This document shows, piece after piece, positions 22,089 through 34,812 of a stretch of DNA of 64,000 bases. The stretch spans positions 14,157,013 through 14,221,012 of the forward strand of contig CM073324.1 of assembly GCA_037043015.1 (NCBI GenBank), written 5' to 3'. This stretch comes from Bryum argenteum. Lineage: Eukaryota; Streptophyta; Bryopsida; Bryales; Bryaceae. The notes below the pieces were generated by a model that ran no database searches, was not told where the DNA came from, and worked only from the letters and a program-made list of their open reading frames with translations. Within the stretch, counting starts at the first letter, position 1. Each line of letters opens with the position of its first letter. The position numbers were made by a program, and so were the translations under genes.

Positions 22089-23930
22089 AAAATCTATGAC
22101 AGTGAGAATCTCCCAATACGAAGTAAATTCACATAGAAATGTACAATTACGGAAACTATGAATTGTATAAATCTTTTTACTTGAAATTGATTGAAAGTCT
22201 TGAGTTCGTATGCTATGACTATATGTTGCCAACCAATACAATAGTAATACTTAAACTCCATGTGAACCAAGATGATATCGATTTCAAAAGTCTGCAGATA
22301 TATCAATGGATAAGAACTCCAGTCTCCAAATCGAAGATCGGCTCTTCTACATCTGTTCGTAATTTATTTACCTCAATGGCCACAAGACAAAGATGTATAA
22401 GAAAAAAAACTACTCATCCCTTTCGGATAGACACTAAAACTCCACGGAACTGTAACTAAACTATACAAACCAAGATACAATATCCATTTGTGGTGCGGTT
22501 TGTTCAATGGGTGTATGAATGTGATATTGGTGGGTACGTCGTCACCACGTTTGTAGTCGTGCTGGTCCGCGTTCAAACCCCAACGGACTCGTTTGACAGT
22601 ACGCATGGCTTGGGGCTATTTCTGAGAATATGGCAGGAAAATAGTATTAACCACTAGCCTCTTACGTAGAAGCTGAGACTCAAGCAGTGCGTTGATACTA
22701 TTTTCTAATTAGTCCATAATTAGTTACATATTCCTTAAATTGGCTCCTCTACCTTTGTAGAGTAGACATCTTTCTAGATCAAGTATTTATACGGAACTAA
22801 AAGAATCAGACCTCATGTTTGAGTGCAACTTGATACATGAACTCAATCTTCTGAAACACATTCTGGTAGAACAATACACCTGGAATAAAGAGGATAGGAA
22901 GTGTACTACAAAACGTGTTGGTGAGATGGAAATATGACATCAGCCCACGGTAACCTTCAAGCTCATGTGGAAGTACCTTGAACTTTTACATTAAATTTTA
23001 TTGCACCAATCACTGTATCATCAACTTCATCATCTGCAATGTCATTGCAAAGAGTAGACTAGTTTTTGTACACTTTTTAAATGGTCATATTCGTTACATT
23101 GAGACTATGTGTACTTTGAGACTTTGAGCATACTTTAGGTCTGGTGAATTTATCCCCGGGCTGGGGATAAAACTTAAATGCAACTTCTGGGCACAAGAGG
23201 TATTCATGTATATTAATAGGTAAAAGCCTAAATTTATAAAAATGATTCAATATTGAACATGTTGAACCGTTTTTCTTTATCCCCGAATCGAATATGAGAC
23301 TTCAAATCGTCTCAGTGTAACAAATGTCGCCTTTTAAGTTATTTCCGTTGTAAGGGTGCCCAATTGCAAGAGCAGTTTTTGGGAGAACGTTTATTGGCCC
23401 CATGTCAATCATGCCTGAAATTGTCTAAAGGAAGGGAGGTACCGCGCGTTGCAAATGTTTACCCTACTGCAAAAAGCCCAGTGGTGGAATTACAAGCGCG
23501 AACGCACATCGTCTTTGTTTTTGTTTTATGGTTTACAGTTTAAATTTCCGAATCATTATAGTAAGTAGATAAGTATTGACAATGTCGCATTTTACAGGGT
23601 GAGAGTTCGCAACAGCTAGCAATTTTATAACTCTTTTACTGTGAATTTCAATATAAATTTAGTCCCAAATTTAAGGAATAGTCCCAATTAAGCGAATATG
23701 GTGTTAAAAGTAGTCACATTGAAGCGCCCTGATCCATCAATCACTCGACGAAGGTACTCGATCCCCTTGAAAACCCCAAAAGTACGATCACAGTCACATG
23801 GCGCGCTCCGAATTTGAAAGACGGTAATGTCGGACCGGAAAGCAGCCCGAGAGTAAACGCCCTCTCTTAAATAAGCCCAGGGAATATACGACCCCAGGTA
23901 GTTCCTCAACCTGCAGGTTCTATAAAGTCT

Positions 23931-23937
23931 TCAATCC
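23931..23937 (+). promoter_or_regulatory. TATA box of the first pectate lyase
   Basis: TATAAAG lies 190 bases before the ATG at 24121, just after a GC-richer stretch. Position and sequence fit a plant TATA box; the leader between them has no obvious intron. Confidence 0.5.
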
Positions 23938-24120
23938 TCAAGGTCAATCGTATCCCTCTACCCAGTCGGTTCACTCTTGCATAGTTCACTCTTGCTTGCA
24001 GGGTCGCTCTCCGACGCCTGAAGATTGTTTTCGAATCTTTGGGGATGTCATTGCAGCACTGACTTGCAGCATTGGCACTGGGAAAGGAGTTATCAATCTA
24101 GACGGTGAACGTGATTGAAA

Positions 24121-25848
24121 ATGGCGACTCGAGCGATTGTCAGTTTGGTGGTCCTCGTGGCCCTGGCGACGCAATGGCTGCCCCTCCACGCGAGGTCCAT
24201 GCCTGGAGACTTCGACACGCAAACTTACGTGCCCACAAATGGTTATCAAGACTTCCCCACTCAACCGGAGGTCGATCAGGCGTCTCTGTCCGATATGCCT
24301 AGCTTCGCTACTCAGGATGATAGCACCACTTACAACTACGATGAATCTCTGGCTTCCGTGACGGATGCTGACGACATTTTCGTCGAGTCCCCTGAGACTG
24401 CACCAGATCTTGTAACAAGTTTCGCTGATGACATGGTATTCACTCCGACTGGAGAAGCGCATACGCAAGCCGAGTACGATAATGACGAAGTTTACTTCGA
24501 CACCTCCGATGCTGCCACCGTCTACCGGGCTAACGACAAGTAAGTACTCGACTCTACTGCTATCTCTTTGGCCTTTGAACTTCCGTGTTGTTTCAAAGTG
24601 GCCTTTTCTTATGAGTGATTATGTATGGTTTGACAGCTATAATAGGGTTGCTTCGCATCTGTAGCTTCAAGAGTTGGTTTCTTTAGCTGATTGTTGTTGT
24701 GCATTGTCTGCAGTGGATTGAGCCTGTCCGCGACGGAGGTGATGAATGCCACCAGCGTTGACGAGACTTTAACGTCGCTTGCCAAGGCCATGGGTGGCTG
24801 TGGCACTGGCAATCCCATCGATGACTGCTGGCGCTGCGACCCCAATTGGCGCACCCATCGCCAGGCGCTCGCCTCTTGCGCTATCGGATTCGGTCGCAAT
24901 GCCGTCGGTGGCAAGAATGGGCCCATCTACACCGTCACAAACAACGGTGATGACTTGACCAACCCCCAACCAGGCACGCTCCGCTATGGCGTCACTCGCG
25001 ACGGCCCACTGTGGATCATCTTCGCCAATAGCATGACCATCCAGCTCAAGGGCGAGCTCTGGGTAACTGCCTACAAGACCCTGGACGGGCGAGGCGCGGA
25101 GGTGCACATCACTGGTACCTCGCAGATCACCATCCAGAACACCAACAACGTCATTGTGCATGGGCTGCACATCCACGACATCAAGGTTTCTGGACCCAGC
25201 ACACTCCGCGCGTCGCCCTCAAAGCTTGTGAAGCGCCCCAAGACCGACGGCGATGGGCTGCACATCTTGGGGTCGCACGACGTGTGGATTGACCACTGCT
25301 ACCTGGCGAGGGCTGTCGATGGGCTGCTGGACGTGACTCGTGGATCGACAATGGTGACGGTGTCAAATAACTATCTTGAGCAGCACGACAAGACCATGCT
25401 GCTGGGCGCGGACCCCAGCCACACCATGGACCGCAATATGAAGGTTACAGTGGCGTTCAACAAGTTTGGGCCAGGGCTGGTTCAGCGGCTGCCTCGGTGC
25501 CGATTCGGAGTGTTCCATGTGATAAACAACGACTACTCGTCGGGGTGGAGCATATATGCAATCGGAGGCAGCGAGGATCCGACGATTCTGTCACAGGGCA
25601 ACTACTTCGCACCAAGCGGGAACAAGGAGGTGACGAAGCGTATCAACGACAATGGACCGAGTTTCGGGGGATGGCAAAACTGGAACTGGGCGTCGAGTGG
25701 GGACGTGTTCATGAATGGCGCATTCTTCACGGGGTCGGGTGCGAAGGCGACGACGGCGAACGTGTATGCGAAGGCGTTCAGCACGTCGTCACGGCCTGGC
25801 AACATGGTACCTGCCCTCACCAGGGGCGCAGGCCCATTGAAGATGTAA
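24121..25848 (+). CDS. Pectate lyase (polysaccharide lyase family 1), copy 1
   Basis: Cleaves de-esterified homogalacturonan in the cell wall by calcium-dependent beta-elimination. Exons are 24121-24539 and 24714-25848, joined in frame to 517 residues (donor GTAAGT, acceptor CTGCAG). Residues 1-26 are a signal peptide (MATRAIVSLVVLVALATQW...). Residues ~27-140 are an acidic, Tyr/Ser-rich, low-complexity extension. The catalytic domain follows, with GCGTGNPIDDCWRC, a calcium-site DGDGLHI, WIDHCYLARAVDGLLDV near 330, and the catalytic-arginine motif LVQRLPRCRFG at ~395-405. YAIGGSEDPTILSQGN and the C-terminal GNMVPALTRGAGPL complete the PL1 fold. All expected core motifs are present. The extension is the unusual part, because plant PL1 proteins are commonly about 400-450 residues. 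The start was chosen because the same MATRA start is kept in copies 2 and 3. Confidence 0.95.
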
Positions 25849-26872
25849 CGCCTCAATGGCTATTGTAGCATGACGAGGGAACATGTAGTAGATCGAGGTT
25901 GCGCTTGCAGCAGCCCGGATGAGTAGAGGTAGGAAACGATGCAACCTCCTCAGGCAAGGGTGCAGATTGTTTTATTTTCTTGCAGCCTTGTGATGAGTGA
26001 AGAGTTGATCTTAGTGTAGAGTAAGTGCGACCGCTGCTTCAGTGCAGGTGACTGAAACCAGTTACCTGCGAGCACGCGAGTTGAAAGAATATAAGTAAAG
26101 GAGAGTTGCGGACGAGGGATGCAACTCTGATAGTCGACACTGATCAGGAGTTTGGAGCCGGAGAGTGAAGAGTTGGTTGAAGTGACCGACCGCACTGAAG
26201 CCCTGTCTCGACGCAGTAGTTTACTAGTCCATGGACGTGTGAAACAGGGGCACCTGAACAAGTAGCGCATGTGAAGTGCATGTGAACAGTGTACTCTTCT
26301 GTCTGGCTTTAGCCAAGGCGAGAACATCCATATCGTTTTCGTTCTCGAGTATTCACGATTTATGTTTTTCATTCTTGTACACACGTAAATGTTTTATTGA
26401 CAATCGTATACTCATTTCTACATTCGTCAGCATTTTATGTGGCTCCCACAGAAAGTAGAGAGAGTTCAACTTCCATAATATCACTTCTCTTCCTGATTGG
26501 AGATGGAACTTTCATTGTGGAGCACAATTCTATGACGAACTCGCAAGCCCATTTTTATATCAGCACGCTATATGCTAGATCTGAAATTTGAGGCAGAAGA
26601 CTACACCAACATATGGTGGAAATCTAAACATAGTGTCGGATGGCATACAAGTCAAAGGAAATGATCAATCCTTCAAAGGGTCTGCACCAGAAAGGATATC
26701 GTTTTTTCTCATGTAGCTGCATTGGCCACTCGCGTGTGCTCTTCGAGTTCAGGTGGGACAGGTGTGGTCTTTCGGTGCGATTATGACGCCTAAAAGTTAC
26801 TCATCACACGTCGGACGCCCATAACCCTCTCCAGTATCCACCAATAAAATTCCGATTGTCATCGTGCTTCAT
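25849..26872. other. 3' flank of pectate lyase copy 1
   Basis: Bases 25860-26330 share blocks with the 3' flank of copy 2 (32150-32600), for example GAAGAGTTGATCTTAGTGTAG and CAGCCTTGTGATGAGTGAAGAG, so the duplication that made the copies included at least 400 bases of downstream sequence. No other gene is seen. Confidence 0.6.
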
Positions 26873-27238
26873 TAACCCTTAAATGGCCTTCCACTCCCCA
26901 ATGGGCAGCCCGAAATTGGATCTCAGCATCTTTTGGACTTGGGCATCATGAATAGTGCACTTTTTGAACTTGGGCATCATGAATGAACCAATCAATGATG
27001 AGCTTGCAACCTCCTACAAGGTTTTGTGCAACCCCAACCTACCTACCACAATCCTTTCAAATCACATATCTCTCATACAAATTGTGATTTGGATTGTGAA
27101 ATTTTACTATGTGGATGCATCATAAGAAGGTGACCACAATGATATAAAAATATAAGCAAAAAGTGAAGAATCAAATGAGCTACGAGAGAAGATTCTGCGA
27201 AAAACAAATGAGGGGTGACAGGGGCCGTTTAAGGTTAA
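26873..27238. mobile_element. TTAA-flanked element, family b copy 1
   Basis: A 358-base element (26877-27234) starts CCCTTAAATGGCC and ends GGCCGTTTAAGG, with TTAA at 26873-26876 and 27235-27238. Its interior has two GGACTTGGGCATCATGAAT-like phrases and no coding potential. It abuts a second copy that shares the right TTAA. Confidence 0.75.
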
Positions 27239-27602
27239 CCCTTAAACGCCTAGCTATACGGATTTGGGCAGCCCAAGATTGGATCGAGCATCTTTTGCAC
27301 TTGGGCATCATGAATAGTGCACTTTTTGAACTTGGGCATCATGAATGATCCAATCAATGATGAGCTTGCAACCTCCTACAAGTATTGTACAACCCCAACC
27401 TACCTACCACAATCCTTTCAAAGCACAAAATCACTCATACAAATTGTGATTTGAATTCTAAAATTTCACTTTTTGAATGCATCACAAGAAGGTGACCAGT
27501 TTGACATTAAAATATAAGTGAAAAGTTGAGTACATTGAGAGGTACAGAGGAGATTCTGTTGGAACATGACCCCTCGGGTCACCTTCGGCGTTTAAGGGTT
27601 AA
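27235..27602. mobile_element. TTAA-flanked element, family b copy 2
   Basis: A 360-base element (27239-27598) starts CCCTTAAACGCC and ends GGCGTTTAAGGG, with TTAA at 27235-27238 and 27599-27602. It is in the same orientation as copy 1 and very similar along its whole length (shared TTGGGCATCATGAATAGTGC and ATGATGAGCTTGCAACCTCC). The terminal repeats are near perfect for 12 bases. Confidence 0.78.
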
Positions 27603-29890
27603 TTAAACTCTTGAGCATATCACGTCCATACTGGATAGCTCAACTCCAAACCATCACTTTGCGAGTTTATCGAACCACCAACGACAGTGAGGAAATTCGC
27701 GGCTCGCCGTGACATTCGGAGGATCCACTATCTCGTCACTTCACTTGAATTCTGAGCATGTATGATCGAAACTGCTTGATGTGAAATGGGATTCATCTCT
27801 TTTCCTGGTAGAAAATTTTCAACTTCACTCTAGCATTCTACTGATTATCGTTGCTTCACAACCACGAGTGTTGTGTTTTCGAAGTTGATCTGTGGGTGAA
27901 GTTGGAGATGAAAGCAGCTCCAAACAGGTTTCAGAATATGCTTTCGAATGGGCAAACTAGGTCAAAACGCTAGGATGCGAGTCGGTGAGCCCGCCAGAAT
28001 TTCCAACCGTGAGTTTGTCAGGCTTCGTACAATCCAAGTAACCGAATTGGGTCGAGGGCGGAAATCTCTAGCTAGAGGCCGAGCGGGAGAAGAGCTTTTT
28101 CTGTTCTGGTCGTGCTTGTGCAATGCACAGTGCCACAGTCTCTGATGACTTATCTACAAATAGAATACATTTTAGTTGGGTGTCAGTATTAACTCCGTGG
28201 ATGTGGAATGATTTGTTCTTTAATTGCCGCTCAATCTCACCAGAAAGAAACTCATGCGCTTTCTATTTAGAATGCGAGCCTTTTCGTCTGATGTCAGCAT
28301 GTGAAAAAGTGGATTCGTCCACATGGCGTGAGTCTGATTTTGTGTTTAAAGTATATAATTATATTATTTTTACGCAACAAGCGGTGGAAGTCGTTTAAAT
28401 TAGACTATTAAATTGATTATAATCTCATAGAAAATTTGAATCAACTGCCTCACCTGTTGGTCGCTTTTTGAGTTATCAAACTCAAAATAAAGTATTCAAG
28501 CTCAATGGGGGCAGATTAATATTTTTTTGTTTTCAACAATTTTTCTTTTCTTTTCTTTTTTTACAAAAATGCCATAACCAAATTCCTACTCATATTTTGA
28601 AGAGATCTAGGTCAAAACTTTTGTAAGTTTTACAAGGGCAACCTTCAATTTTATAAGATCAAGCTCAGAAGTTTTAGAAATTTCAACAAAAATCTGCACA
28701 AACTTTGGATGTTACGATCACGCAAATTGATAAACATCCTTTTGAGGTACTCTTTGGTAAGTTGAGGTATGCATGAGTACCAACGTCACAAGCAAAGACG
28801 GGAGGTTGACATCATGATTCTTCCCAACTACAAGCCTAGGTGGATGAAGTCTGTCAAGAACGCAAAACAGTTATGGTATTAGTTGTATAACAGTAGGTTT
28901 GTTCTGTTGTATTGTCTATGATGATCCAGTGAGACTAATTATGTTTTGTGGCCCTTGTTTTATTGATATTACTTTAAAGTGTTCAAGTTGTTGCTCGGTA
29001 ACTTCACGCTTGTCATTGTACAAATGAGCTCGCACCTGTAGCATGTATGGGCTGGCTCTTACGAGTATAGCTCTCTGTTTACTTAAAAGCTTGCCTCCTA
29101 GTAAATTAGCACATTAGGTTAAGGAGGTTAGGTAGAGCACTGTAGATGCTAAATGACACCACATGTACTTGCTATTCGCGCGTAAGGTATCACACAACAT
29201 TCTCTCGTATTCACCGAGTATTTGAGCCAATCATGTAAGGAGTCACCGAGTATTTGAGCCAATCATGTAAGGAGTCATCCTAACTTACAAGAAGCCTTGT
29301 AGTATTTACATCCAACAGTCAATTCTCTTGGAACATTGCCTAAAATATAGGCTTAGCTGTAAGATCTTACTGTCGGAAGTCTTTCAAATAGAAGTAAGAA
29401 AATTTGGTCAAACTCGAGGTAGTGCATTGAGGTTGAAAATATCAGTTCTAAGATTTCAAGCACCAAAACACACAAGTATATAAATATAAGCACAAACATA
29501 TAGAAAAAGGTCAAGCTTCAGTTTGTAAAATGTGAGGAAAATGTAGTCTCCCCTACTTTCATTCCTTCATTTTCCTAGCAGATTTACGAAAAGATAGCAG
29601 TATGCAATCCATTAGCTACACAGACCCCAAGTACAGTGGTGGTCATCAAATTACGGTGCCTTTGCCACATTTAATACCAGAACTACTGTAGCAGAAGAAT
29701 ACACATCCCAGAGTAAAAAAAACCCGAGGATGTGCGAGTGGAATCCGAGATGGAACTTCACAATCAAAGCTCCGCGCTGCGACCTCGATTGAACAGTAAT
29801 CCGCACTATCAACGGACCCCGCCATCAGTAATAGCAACATTAACCAGCTTTTGTGGCAACTCGCTTTAGTTGATCAATAAACCATGCTTG
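27603..29890. other. Upstream region of pectate lyase copy 2
   Basis: Bases about 27610-28330 are repeated at about 32985-33690 upstream of copy 3, including a highly similar 450-base core (from TTGATCTGTGGGTGAAGTTG). The block from about 28400 to 29500 has no clear match there, so it is either an insertion here or a loss from copy 3; it includes a 32-base tandem duplication at 29212-29275. Bases 29580-29890 again match 34030-34350. No gene is supported. Confidence 0.6.
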
Positions 29891-29897
29891 TATATAA
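29891..29897 (+). promoter_or_regulatory. TATA box of pectate lyase copy 2
   Basis: TATATAA in the context TTGTATATAACACCCTCAC is identical at 34351 upstream of copy 3. It precedes a leader with an intron at 30093-30301 (CCACAG/GTATGC ... TTTTCAG/GTGTAG). Confidence 0.65.
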
Positions 29898-30318
29898 CAC
29901 CCTCACAGCCCACATCTTCACTCATCCCTCTCTCTGGTACCGATACAGTCCGAAGTGACCATCGGGACATTATATTGCCCGAAGAATTGAAATTCAGATT
30001 TCAATTGTGTGTCTGGTACCAGAAAGAGGGAGTATTATGCTGCAAAGTTGCAATTAAGGAGAAGAGCTTGCAATTCTCGCCGCTCACCACAGGTATGCTC
30101 CATTGCATCGCATGTATCATAGTTGAGCATCATGTCTACAGGTCGTTTGACATTCTGGATTTGGGTAGTTCGGTTACTTCTGATGTGCGTTACGTGACGT
30201 TCTGAAACTGATTCCTAACGAAGTATGTAGCAGTGCCGGTGGCTAGCTAAAAGTGTAAGTGTAATTGAAATGACATCTGATATCGTGGTATTGCTTTTCA
30301 GGTGTAGTTGCGTGACAT

Positions 30319-32131
30319 ATGGCTATCAGAATGGCGACTCGAGCAATCAGCTTGTTGGTGGTGCTCGTGGTGGCGTCGCAGTGGACATCCCTCCACGCCA
30401 GGTCCGTGCCGCAGAGCGGCTTCCGACCATTGAACGGTGACGATCAGCCAGACACTCAATCTTATGCCGCAGGCCAGGATAATTCATGGGACGCCGAGTC
30501 CTTCACGTACGAAGATGTGGTCGTCAGCACGCCGCCAACGCATCAGAGCAGGTACAACTACGAGGGCGATACTTTCGCCTCCACGGAAGCCGAGCTCCCG
30601 TTCTACTCTTTCGTCGACTCCCCCGAGATTGTCCAGGACAACTCCGCCAGCTTCGCAAACCACGAGTACACGCAAGCGGAGTACGCGAACGACGAAGTAT
30701 TCTTTGACACCTCAGATGCTGCCGACGTATACCGCGCAAATGACGAGTAAGTGTTTGCTCTCATTGTTTCGTCCAGCTATTCTGTGAGAAAATTGAGGCT
30801 GAAATGCATTCCGTATCAGAATTGTAGATTGAAGAGTACAGCGCATCACTGATCGTGGATACAAATTTCAGCCTCCTACGTCATGTGACATTTACTGTCA
30901 ATGAGGGGATTGATCATTGCAGTCATCCCCTGTTTTGAATGTGTAGGGGAGTTATCGATCATAAATAGCTAATAGTCAATCTTTGGTTGGTTGCAGTGGA
31001 TTAAGCCTGTCCGCGGCGGAATTGGTGAATGCCACCAGCGTTAATGACACGCTCGCCTCGCTTGCCAAGGCCATGGGTGGTTGTGGCACCGGCAATCCCA
31101 TCGACGACTGCTGGCGTTGCGACCCCGACTGGAAAAGCCATCGCCAGGCGCTCGCCTCTTGCGCCATCGGCTTTGGCCGCAATGCCATCGGTGGCAAGAA
31201 CGGGCCCATCTACACCGTCACCAACAATGGTGATGACTTGACCAACCCCCAGCCAGGTACGCTCCGCTATGGCGTCACCCGCGACGGCCCGCTGTGGATC
31301 ATCTTCGGCAGCAGCATGACCATCCAGCTCAAGGGCGAGCTATGGGTCACGGCTTACAAGACCCTGGACGGGCGGGGTGCCGAGGTGCACATCACGGGTA
31401 CCTCGCAGATCACCATCCAGAACACCAACAACGTCATTGTACATGGGCTTCACATCCACGACATCAAGGTTTCGGGACCCAGCACCGTCCGTGCGTCGCC
31501 CACGCAACTGGTGAAGCGCACCAAGACGGACGGCGATGGGCTGCACATCTGGGGATCGCACGACGTGTGGATTGACCACTGCTACCTGGCGAGGGCCGTC
31601 GATGGGCTGCTGGACGTGACTCGTGGATCGACGATGGTGACGGTGTCGAACAACTTCTTCGAGCAGCACGATAAGACCATGCTGCTGGGCGCGGACCCGA
31701 GCCACACCATGGACCGCAACATGAAGGTGACGGTGGCGTTCAACAAGTTCGGGCCAGGGCTGGTTCAGCGGCTGCCTCGGTGCCGATTCGGAGTGTTCCA
31801 TGTGCTGAACAACGACTACTCGTCGGGGTGGAGCATATATGCGATCGGAGGCAGCGAGGACCCGACGATTCTGTCACAGGGCAACTACTTCTCACCAAGC
31901 GGGAACAAGGAGGTGACGAAGCGCATCAACGACAACGGACCGAGTTTTGGGGGATGGCAAAACTGGAACTGGGCGTCGAGTGGGGACGTGTTCATGAATG
32001 GCGCATTCTTCACGGGGTCGGGTGCGAAGGCGACGACGGCGAGCGTGTATGCGAAGGCGTTCAGCACGTCGTCACGGCCTGGCAACATGGTGCCCGCCCT
32101 CACCAAGGGTGCGGGCCCGTTGAAGATGTAA
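30319..32131 (+). CDS. Pectate lyase (polysaccharide lyase family 1), copy 2
   Basis: Same reaction and architecture as copy 1. Exon 1 starts at ATG 30319 or, as in the other copies, at ATG 30331, and ends at 30746; the intron is 30747-30996 and exon 2 is 30997-32131. From 30331 the protein is 516 residues. Signal peptide, then an acidic extension (DDQPDTQSYAAGQDNSWDAE...), then an intact PL1 domain with WIDHCYLARAVDGLLDV and QRLPRCRFG. The 209-base intron in the 5' leader is shared with copy 3. Coding sequence is very close to copy 3 and more distant from copy 1, so copies 2 and 3 are the younger pair. Both possible start codons are in frame and differ by four residues (MAIR). Confidence 0.95.
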
Positions 32132-34350
32132 AGCCTTAGTGGCAATTGTAATATAACGTAGAGGCAATGATGTGCTTTTGATCGAGGCTGCGCTTGCAGC
32201 AGCCTGAACGAGCAGAATCAGGAAGAAATGCAACCTCCTCAGGCAAGGATGCAGATGATTTTATTTTCTTGCAGCCTTGTAGTGAGTGAAGAGTTGATCT
32301 TAGTGTAGTGTAAGTGCGACCGCTGCTTCAGTGCATGCGAGTTGAAAGAACTCAAAAGGAAGAGTTGCGGACGATCGAAGCAATTCTAACAGTCGATGCT
32401 GATGAAGAGTTAGAAGCCGGTGAGTGAAGAGTTGGTTGAAGTGATCGACCTCACTGAAGACCTATTCCGAAATAGTTGTTTACTAGGTGATGGATAGATG
32501 GAACGGGGATGCCCGAACAAGAGTCTTGCAAGTAATGCGTGCACATTCACATGTGAAGTGGACGTTAACAGTTCACTCTTCTGTCTGGTCGAGCCAATGC
32601 AATTAAATCAATATCGATTTCAATACAGTTTTCGCGCGATCACTAATCATGTCTTCAAGTAGTGTCCTGACCTCGATAAATGTTTTTTGACATTGCTGCA
32701 CGGTCGTTTGTACATTCGTCAGCTTTCTACGTAGACTGGAGAGTGAGCTCCACTTCTTTCATATCACTCATTTTACTGATTGCAAATGCCGTGTACAATT
32801 CAAGGGAAGAATTCTAGGACAAAATCACACATGTGGAAAGGTGGTCACGTATACACTTCGAAGTACACCCCAAAGTCCAACCCGTAGTGGAAACTTACAC
32901 CCAAGTTGTGTGTAATTCCATGTATAACTTGCGTGTATTAAGATTCCGATCTTCGCACACGTCTGCATCGTGCTTATTTAACGGCGTAAGCATATCATAT
33001 CCACACTAAATAGCTTCACAGTCCTTACTCCAAACCATCAATCTGAAATTCAATTGCACCACTAAACAGCAACGAGAAATTTGGTGTCTCACCGTGACAT
33101 GCGGATCATCCACTCGTCACTTGAACGCTTGGCATTAATGTGCACAGCTGCTTGATGTGAATTGAAGCTCATCTTGGTAGAGATTTTCTAACTTCGTTGT
33201 CACATAACCCCACGAATACTTTGCTTTCATCACAGCAAACTCGCTTTCGGAGTTGATCTGTGGGTGAAGTTGGAGATGAAAGCAGCTCCAAACAGGTTTC
33301 AGAACATGCTTTCGAATGGGCAAACTAGGTCAAAACGCTAGGATGCGAGTCGGTGAGCCCGCCGGAATCTTCAACCGTGAGTTTGTCAGTCTATGAACAA
33401 TCCAAGTAACCAAATTGGGTTGAGGGCGGAAATCTCTAGCTGGAGGCCGAGCGGGAGAGTAGCTTTTTCTGTTCTGGTAGTTATTGTGCAATGCACGGTC
33501 TCTGATGACTTATCTACAAATAGAATACATTTTAGTTGGGTGTCAGTATTAACTCCGTGGATGTGGAATGATTTGTTCTTTAATTGCCGCTCAATCTCAC
33601 CGGAAAGAAACTCATGTGCTTTCTATTTAGAATGCGAGCCTATTCGGCTGATGTCAGCATATGAAAAAGTAGACACGTTCTGCAAACGGCGTGCGCTTCA
33701 CCTTGTATTCAAAAATCAGTTTATTATTGTTTTAGGTAGTAAGCGGTAAAGGTTTCCCCTAATTTGCGTATAAAGTGATTATAATCTTATAGAAAATTCG
33801 ATATAGCAGCCTCAGGTCATTGTGACGTTGACCTTTTTATCTTTACTTCTTACTATTTTATTTAACAATACATATTAGTGTACTCGTGTATTAATCGATC
33901 AGTGGAATCTAAAACCATGTAAACCTCATCGTACAAACCTCCTGAACACGTTACAATGAAGAAAAATGCGCTCTTCCTTGCTTATATTCCTTCATCTTTT
34001 GAACAATCTACTAGAAGATGGTCATGAACCAATTTAGGTGAGTGTAAAAATTACCAAAGGCTACACAGACCCAAAGCAAAGTACGAGTCTGATGTACAGT
34101 GATGATCATCAAATCACGGTGCTTCAATTAAGACCGGAACTACTGTAGCAGAAGAATATACGTCTTCGCAGAGTAAAAAAAAACCCGAGGATGTGCAAGT
34201 GGAATCCGAGATGGAAACTCAGAATCAAAGCTCCGCGCTGCGACCTCGATTGAACAGTAACCCGCACTATCATCGGACCTCGCCACCAGTAATAGCAACA
34301 TTAACCAACTTTGTGGCAACTCTCTTTAGTTGATCATAATACTGCGGTTG
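32132..34350. other. Intergenic region between pectate lyase copies 2 and 3
   Basis: The first ~470 bases match the 3' flank of copy 1. From about 32985 the sequence repeats the upstream region of copy 2, which places the duplication boundary near 32980. No independent gene is seen; a 118-codon open frame at 33393-33749 lies in the duplicated leader block and has a counterpart at 28123 broken differently, so it is not called. Confidence 0.55.
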
Positions 34351-34357
34351 TATATAA
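34351..34357 (+). promoter_or_regulatory. TATA box of pectate lyase copy 3
   Basis: TATATAACACCCTCACA here is the same as at copy 2. The leader intron runs from 34569 (CCACAG/GTATGC) to 34783 (TTTTCAG/GTGCAG). Confidence 0.65.
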
Positions 34358-34812
34358 CACCCTCACATCCCACATCAATTCCTCATCCCTCTCTCTGGTA
34401 CCGGTGCAGTCTGAGGTAACCATTGAGACATTGAATTGCCAGAAGATCGATTAAGCGATACATTGGACTTCAGGTTCCAATTGTGTGCCTGGTACCAGAA
34501 AGCGGGAGTATCATGCTGCAAGGTTGCAATTAAGGAGAAGAGCTTGCAATTATCGCCGCTCACCACAGGTATGCTCCATTGCATCGCTTGTATCATAGTT
34601 GAGCATCATGTCTACAGGTCGTTTGACATTCTGGATTTGGGTAGTTCGGTTACTTCTGATGTGCGTTACGTGAAGGTCAAAAACCGTCTAGTAGATTTCT
34701 CACGGATGAGTAAGGAGTAGTGCCGGTGGCTGTCAAAAGTGTAAGTTGAAATTGATGTCTGATATCCTGGCATTGCTTTTCAGGTGCAGTTGCGTGACGA
34801 ATAGCTTCCACA

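Larger units (their letters stand above)
20804..23930. other. AT-rich gene-free interval between the large gene and the pectate lyases
   Basis: No coding sequence is supported. It holds a long inverted repeat (20949-21287), a 37-base tandem duplication (22015-22088), and otherwise AT-rich DNA. The last 200 bases become GC-richer and probably hold the promoter of the first pectate lyase. Confidence 0.5.
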
